Shown here one piece after another: positions 34,784-37,941 of a stretch of DNA of 37,941 nt (positions are counted from its first letter, which is position 1; every line of letters begins with the position of its first letter). Made by a program: the position numbers and the translations under genes. The DNA comes from an uncultured Paraglaciecola sp. GTDB taxonomy: Bacteria; Pseudomonadota; Gammaproteobacteria; Enterobacterales; Alteromonadaceae. Below the pieces are notes generated by a model. The model did not search any database and was not told the origin of the DNA. It saw only the letters and a program-made list of their open reading frames with translations. The DNA lies in contig NZ_CAJWCF010000042.1 in assembly GCF_913020055.1 (NCBI RefSeq), positions 1 to 37,941 of the forward strand. The letters run 5' to 3'.

Positions 34784-35707
34784 ATGGAAGCTTTTCATCA
34801 CCACCTTACATTACTTATTATTGATGATAACGTCGTCAGCATATCCACACTCACCTCGCTTTTTGCTAAGAAATTTAATATTGAAATAGCCCAAGATGGC
34901 AAAACTGCTTTGCAAAGTATCATGCTTAAAGATATTGATTTAGTGTTGAGTGTAATTAATACACCGATTATCTCAGGGCAGGAATTGTGCACTTTTGCTA
35001 AAAACAACCAACTTACTGCACACATTCCGATCATGCTTTTGGCCGATAAGCCAAGTCTTGACGAAGAGGAAGAGTGTCTAGCCATGGGAGCTGTGGACTA
35101 TATAGACAAAAAAAATCGAACAGGAATTTTGGTTTCTCGAGTGACTAACTTGATGACCATGGTTGCCCAACAGAAAAGGCTTGCTCAAGTTTCATGTACC
35201 GATGGTTTGACCGGGTTAGCCAATAGAATGCAGTTGGATACAATGCTAAACAAAGAATGGTATGCAGCAGTTAGGGGAAATCAATCTGTTGCAGCTTTGA
35301 TTATCGACATAGATCATTTTAAGTTATTTAACGATGAGTTCGGCCATTTGGAAGGTGACAAATGTTTAAAAATTATTGCTTCCATAATCGCTTCTAGTAA
35401 GAGAAGAGAACGGGATTTTGCTGCGAGATACGGCGGGGAAGAATTTGTACTTTTGTTGCCTTACACTGATTTGAAAGGAGCTAAGCAGGTTGCACAGGAA
35501 TTAATCCAAAATGTACAAAATCGCAAGATTAAATCTGCTAGGCAAGCTTCCCACCCTTTTGTGACCATAAGTTTGGGTATTTCTGCTTTCAGCCCAACTC
35601 ATGCTAAAAATCCGGTTGCGAATCCAATTGACTTGATTGACAAGGCTGATATCAATTTGTTCAAAGCTAAGCAAGCAGGTCTTAATCAGTATGCCGCGTT
35701 TGTGTAG
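34784..35707 (+). CDS. Diguanylate cyclase with a degenerate receiver domain
   Basis: A 307-residue soluble protein with an N-terminal receiver-like domain (about 8-125) and a C-terminal GGDEF domain (about 140-305). The cyclase is intact: SCTDGLTGLANRMQLD, DIDHFKLFNDEFGHLEGD and GGEEF at 217-221, with the inhibitory site RERD five residues before it. The receiver keeps the first acidic pair D14-D15 and the late lysine (DYIDKK), but the phospho-acceptor site reads LVLSVINTP with Val57 in place of Asp, and the proline after the lysine is lost. It is therefore predicted to be unable to accept phosphate and may act through dimerisation or partner binding. No kinase lies nearby. It converges on chrA with ten bases between. 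Confidence 0.92.
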   Translation: MEAFHHHLTLLIIDDNVVSISTLTSLFAKKFNIEIAQDGKTALQSIMLKDIDLVLSVINTPIISGQELCTFAKNNQLTAHIPIMLLADKPSLDEEEECLAMGAVDYIDKKNRTGILVSRVTNLMTMVAQQKRLAQVSCTDGLTGLANRMQLDTMLNKEWYAAVRGNQSVAALIIDIDHFKLFNDEFGHLEGDKCLKIIASIIASSKRRERDFAARYGGEEFVLLLPYTDLKGAKQVAQELIQNVQNRKIKSARQASHPFVTISLGISAFSPTHAKNPVANPIDLIDKADINLFKAKQAGLNQYAAFV

Positions 35708-35717
35708 AGATATAAAT

Positions 35718-36875
35718 TTAATAGTTTGTTAAGAAACCAACTAATATAAAAGTGCCAACCAGTAAAAGTATTGGCGGTTTAAATAGTCTTAGGCATATAA
35801 ATCCGATGACCACTAACCCCAAATCGATGTAGTTGTGAACCGCACTAGTGAACACTGGGTCATAGAGAGCCAAAATCAACAAACCAACCACAGAGGCATT
35901 GATGCCAGCTGACGCGCCAATAAATTTCGGATGTTGGGCCAGTGACTTCCAGCTATGATTAACGGTCAAAAGTAATAAAAAACCCGGCAAAAAAATAGCC
36001 AATGTAGCCAAGATAGCTCCCAATAGTGGTGCACTTTCTAACCACTGTGCCCCCATAAAAGATGCCATAGTAAACATAGGGCCGGGCACTCCTTGTGCTG
36101 CAGCATAACCAAATAGAAACTGTTGTTCTGTGAGAGCTTCGCCAATACTAGTTTGCAATAGCGGCAATACGACATGCCCACCGCCAAATATTAAGCTACC
36201 GTTTTTATAAAATGTAGCGAACAGACCAACATAAGAATCATACTGACTTACCCCTAAGCTGATTAAAAATAAACTGATAAATAGCAACATTGGCGACCAG
36301 GATATTCTTCTTAGCGATTGCTTAAGGAGACCTTGCTTGGCTGGCGTTTTACTGTTGATTATGCCTATGAGAGACGCTATTAAAAACACTAACATTTGTG
36401 TATAAAAAGATTGATAAATTACTAATAATGACATACCTAAAAGCATGATTAAAACAGTCAAGCGACTCTTACAAAAACTATTAAACATAGTGATTACTGC
36501 ATCTAGCACAATAACAACAGCTAATAATTTCAGACCGCTACTTACCGAAAGTAACCAACTAGCAGGATCGTCTAAATTTACAAATATGGCCAACCAGTAC
36601 ATCAATACAAATGAAGGTAAAGTGAAACCAATAAAAGCAGCGACTCCTCCAGCCAGCCCAGCTTTTTGCAAGCCAATAGCAAATCCAATTTGGCTTGAAC
36701 CTGGACCAGGTAAGATTTGGCTTAAGGAAATTAATTTGGCATAAGCATCATTAGATAGCCATGCTAGCTTTTGTACAAAAGTGTGTTGAAAATAGCCGAT
36801 ATGTGCCGCAGGACCTCCAAAACTAATGCAACCTAGTAGCAGGAATCGCCAAAACACTTCCCAGCATAGCTTCAT
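35718..36875 (-). CDS. chrA: Chromate transporter, long CHR type
   Basis: A 385-residue inner-membrane protein of the CHR superfamily with two homologous halves of about six helices each. Half one has FGGPAAHIGYFQ and LSQILPGPGSSQIGFAIG; half two has FGGGHVVLPLL and YAAAQGVPGPMFTMASFMGA, both CHR signatures. Such proteins export chromate or sulphate-like anions driven by the membrane potential. The two-domain length suits a self-contained ChrA rather than a short paired CHR. No chrB regulator is adjacent. It lies between the REC-GGDEF gene and rarD, breaking the old yigI-rarD neighbourhood, so it may have arrived by transfer; base composition does not differ visibly. Confidence 0.92.
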   Translation of the reverse strand: MKLCWEVFWRFLLLGCISFGGPAAHIGYFQHTFVQKLAWLSNDAYAKLISLSQILPGPGSSQIGFAIGLQKAGLAGGVAAFIGFTLPSFVLMYWLAIFVNLDDPASWLLSVSSGLKLLAVVIVLDAVITMFNSFCKSRLTVLIMLLGMSLLVIYQSFYTQMLVFLIASLIGIINSKTPAKQGLLKQSLRRISWSPMLLFISLFLISLGVSQYDSYVGLFATFYKNGSLIFGGGHVVLPLLQTSIGEALTEQQFLFGYAAAQGVPGPMFTMASFMGAQWLESAPLLGAILATLAIFLPGFLLLLTVNHSWKSLAQHPKFIGASAGINASVVGLLILALYDPVFTSAVHNYIDLGLVVIGFICLRLFKPPILLLVGTFILVGFLTNY

Positions 36876-36908
36876 TTATTCAGCCCCTTTATCATTTGCA
36901 TTTGCACT

Positions 36909-36938
36909 TTGCTTCCCCCACACTCCGCGCAATATTAT
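36909..36938 (+). promoter_or_regulatory. Probable rarD promoter
   Basis: TTGCTT (-35) and TATTAT (-10) separated by 18 bases, ending 25 bases before the rarD start codon, in the divergent gap shared with chrA. Confidence 0.5.
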
Positions 36939-36963
36939 CTAATAGTTATCCTAGGTCAAACCG

Positions 36964-37869
36964 TTGAACGAAAAATCTCTTAAATCGGGTGTTCTTTTTG
37001 CGTTAGCCGCATATTCAATGTGGGGCGTTGCGCCCATGTATTTTAAGTTATTAACTAGCGTGCCTGCTTTAGAAATTGTCATGCACCGGATCGTTTGGTC
37101 CGTGCTTGTGTTGTGTGTGTTGATATTTGTCCGAAAAAAGTTTAGCCAAGTAAGAGCAGCAATTAGAGACCCAAAAATTCTTAAGACGTTACTGATAAGT
37201 GGTTTATTGTTAGCCGTTAATTGGCTTTTGTTTATTTGGGCGGTAAATAACAACCACTTACTTGATGCCAGTTTAGGTTATTTCATCAACCCACTATTTA
37301 ATGTTTTGTTAGCACGTTTGTTCTTGCAAGAACGTCTAACTAGGTTGCAGTTGCTTGCTGTTTTTGTGGCTTTAATGGGAGTGTCTATACTTATTTTTTC
37401 ATACGGCAAGGTCCCTTGGATAGCCCTGACTTTGGCCATTACCTTCAGTATTTATGGGTTGTTGCGTAAAAAAGTGGCGGTCGAATCTATGCCTGGATTA
37501 TTAATTGAAAGCAGTATGATGTTGCCTTTTGCTCTATTGTATTGGCTAATTGCAGATACTTCGAGCGGCAACATGATAGCCAATACTGTGGATCTGAATG
37601 TTATTTTGTTGCTTGCTGGCGTGGTGACTACCGCCCCATTGTTATGTTTTACTGCCGCTGCCAGACGTATTCGTTACACCACTTTAGGTTTTTTCCAATA
37701 TATTGGTCCAAGTATTATGTTTCTACTAGCAGTCATGCTTTATCTGGAGCCTCTTGATAATGCGAGAGTGATAACTTTTGTATTCGTTTGGTCTGCTTTG
37801 CTGATTTATGTTTATGATTCCTATAGGACTTATCGGAAGACTAAGGTTATTTTAATCAAGAACGATTAG
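36964..37869 (+). CDS. rarD: EamA-type transporter RarD
   Basis: A 301-residue inner-membrane protein with about ten helices, a drug/metabolite transporter homologue; the E. coli protein's substrate is not known. The start TTG at 36964 gives MNEKSLKSGVLFALAAYSMWGVAPMYFK, which lines up with the E. coli N-terminus, so it is preferred over the internal ATG. Inner motifs include NWLLFIWAVNNNHLLDASLGYFINPL, typical of RarD. The stop codon TAG at 37867-37869 uses TA of the target site and G, the first base of the second MITE-like element. The protein is about the usual length (E. coli 296), so the insertion falls at the very end of the gene and may have changed only the last few residues. Confidence 0.93.
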   Translation: MNEKSLKSGVLFALAAYSMWGVAPMYFKLLTSVPALEIVMHRIVWSVLVLCVLIFVRKKFSQVRAAIRDPKILKTLLISGLLLAVNWLLFIWAVNNNHLLDASLGYFINPLFNVLLARLFLQERLTRLQLLAVFVALMGVSILIFSYGKVPWIALTLAITFSIYGLLRKKVAVESMPGLLIESSMMLPFALLYWLIADTSSGNMIANTVDLNVILLLAGVVTTAPLLCFTAAARRIRYTTLGFFQYIGPSIMFLLAVMLYLEPLDNARVITFVFVWSALLIYVYDSYRTYRKTKVILIKND

Positions 37870-37941
37870 GGGCTGTTGATCTTTCATACGTCCTCGAGAC
37901 TGAGGTCATTTATTTGGATACCGAGGCGTTTGCCTTGAAGT
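37869..37941 (+). mobile_element. Left end of a second copy of the MITE-like element (cut by the window end)
   Basis: These 73 bases match 16880-16952 with a single difference (A at 16939, G at 37928) and are preceded by TTA as in the first copy. The element directly abuts rarD. The rest lies outside the window. Confidence 0.9.

Noticed and set aside
1-37941. Searches by eye for tRNA, rRNA, CRISPR arrays, toxin-antitoxin pairs and phage genes
   Set aside because: Nothing convincing was found; all long frames are accounted for by recognised families or shadows.

Overview
The window looks like chromosomal DNA of a marine gammaproteobacterium of the Alteromonadales (Glaciecola/Paraglaciecola-like). 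The evidence is the low-to-moderate GC content by eye, many close homologues of E. coli housekeeping genes (uvrA, ssb, dnaB, recQ, hemE, nudC, zur, ppa, fbp, mpl, rarD), a TonB-dependent receptor with its own AraC-type regulator, a membrane pyrophosphatase, and several cyclic-di-GMP proteins. The genus is inferred from gene content, not from any marker gene. No rRNA, tRNA, CRISPR array, prophage or intact transposase gene was seen.

Layout. Positions 1-6060 hold an accessory block: a secreted TIM-barrel isomerase-like protein, a divergent PAS-AraC regulator, a TonB-dependent receptor, and a convergent REC-GGDEF-EAL protein. Positions 6060-11500 hold a repair block: ssb and a YajR-like transporter on the minus strand, divergent from uvrA and a small thioesterase. 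Positions 11500-15900 carry a chemoreceptor, a DUF3299 protein and a membrane diguanylate cyclase. Positions 16000-20230 are a pyrophosphate/gluconeogenesis block: ppa, the membrane pyrophosphatase gene hppA, and fbp. From 20487 to 25597 mpl is followed closely by a P1-type nuclease, a PhoD-like phosphatase and a Tat-exported TIM-barrel protein. Then come hemE, a probable small RNA, nudC, a zur-cheX-yjbQ operon with a Zur-box-like site, an OmpA-type protein, dnaB, recQ, yigI, a response-regulator diguanylate cyclase with a degenerate receiver, chrA and rarD.

The most notable structure is a 263-bp element with terminal inverted repeats and no transposase (MITE-like) at 16880-17142, flanked by TA on both sides. 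Its right end reads into hppA: the annotated ribosome binding site, start codon and first six to seven codons of hppA lie inside the element. Removing the element plus one TA restores an uninterrupted ancestral reading frame with its own upstream start. The element's arms can also pair over the ribosome binding site and start codon in the mRNA. A second copy begins at 37869, supplies the last base of the rarD stop codon, and is cut by the window end, which suggests that the source contig ends in a repeat.

Other signals worth attention are an orphan three-hairpin transcript with a strong terminator between hemE and nudC (about 26815-26942), a receiver domain that has lost its phospho-acceptor aspartate, and three unexplained dyads in intergenic regions.
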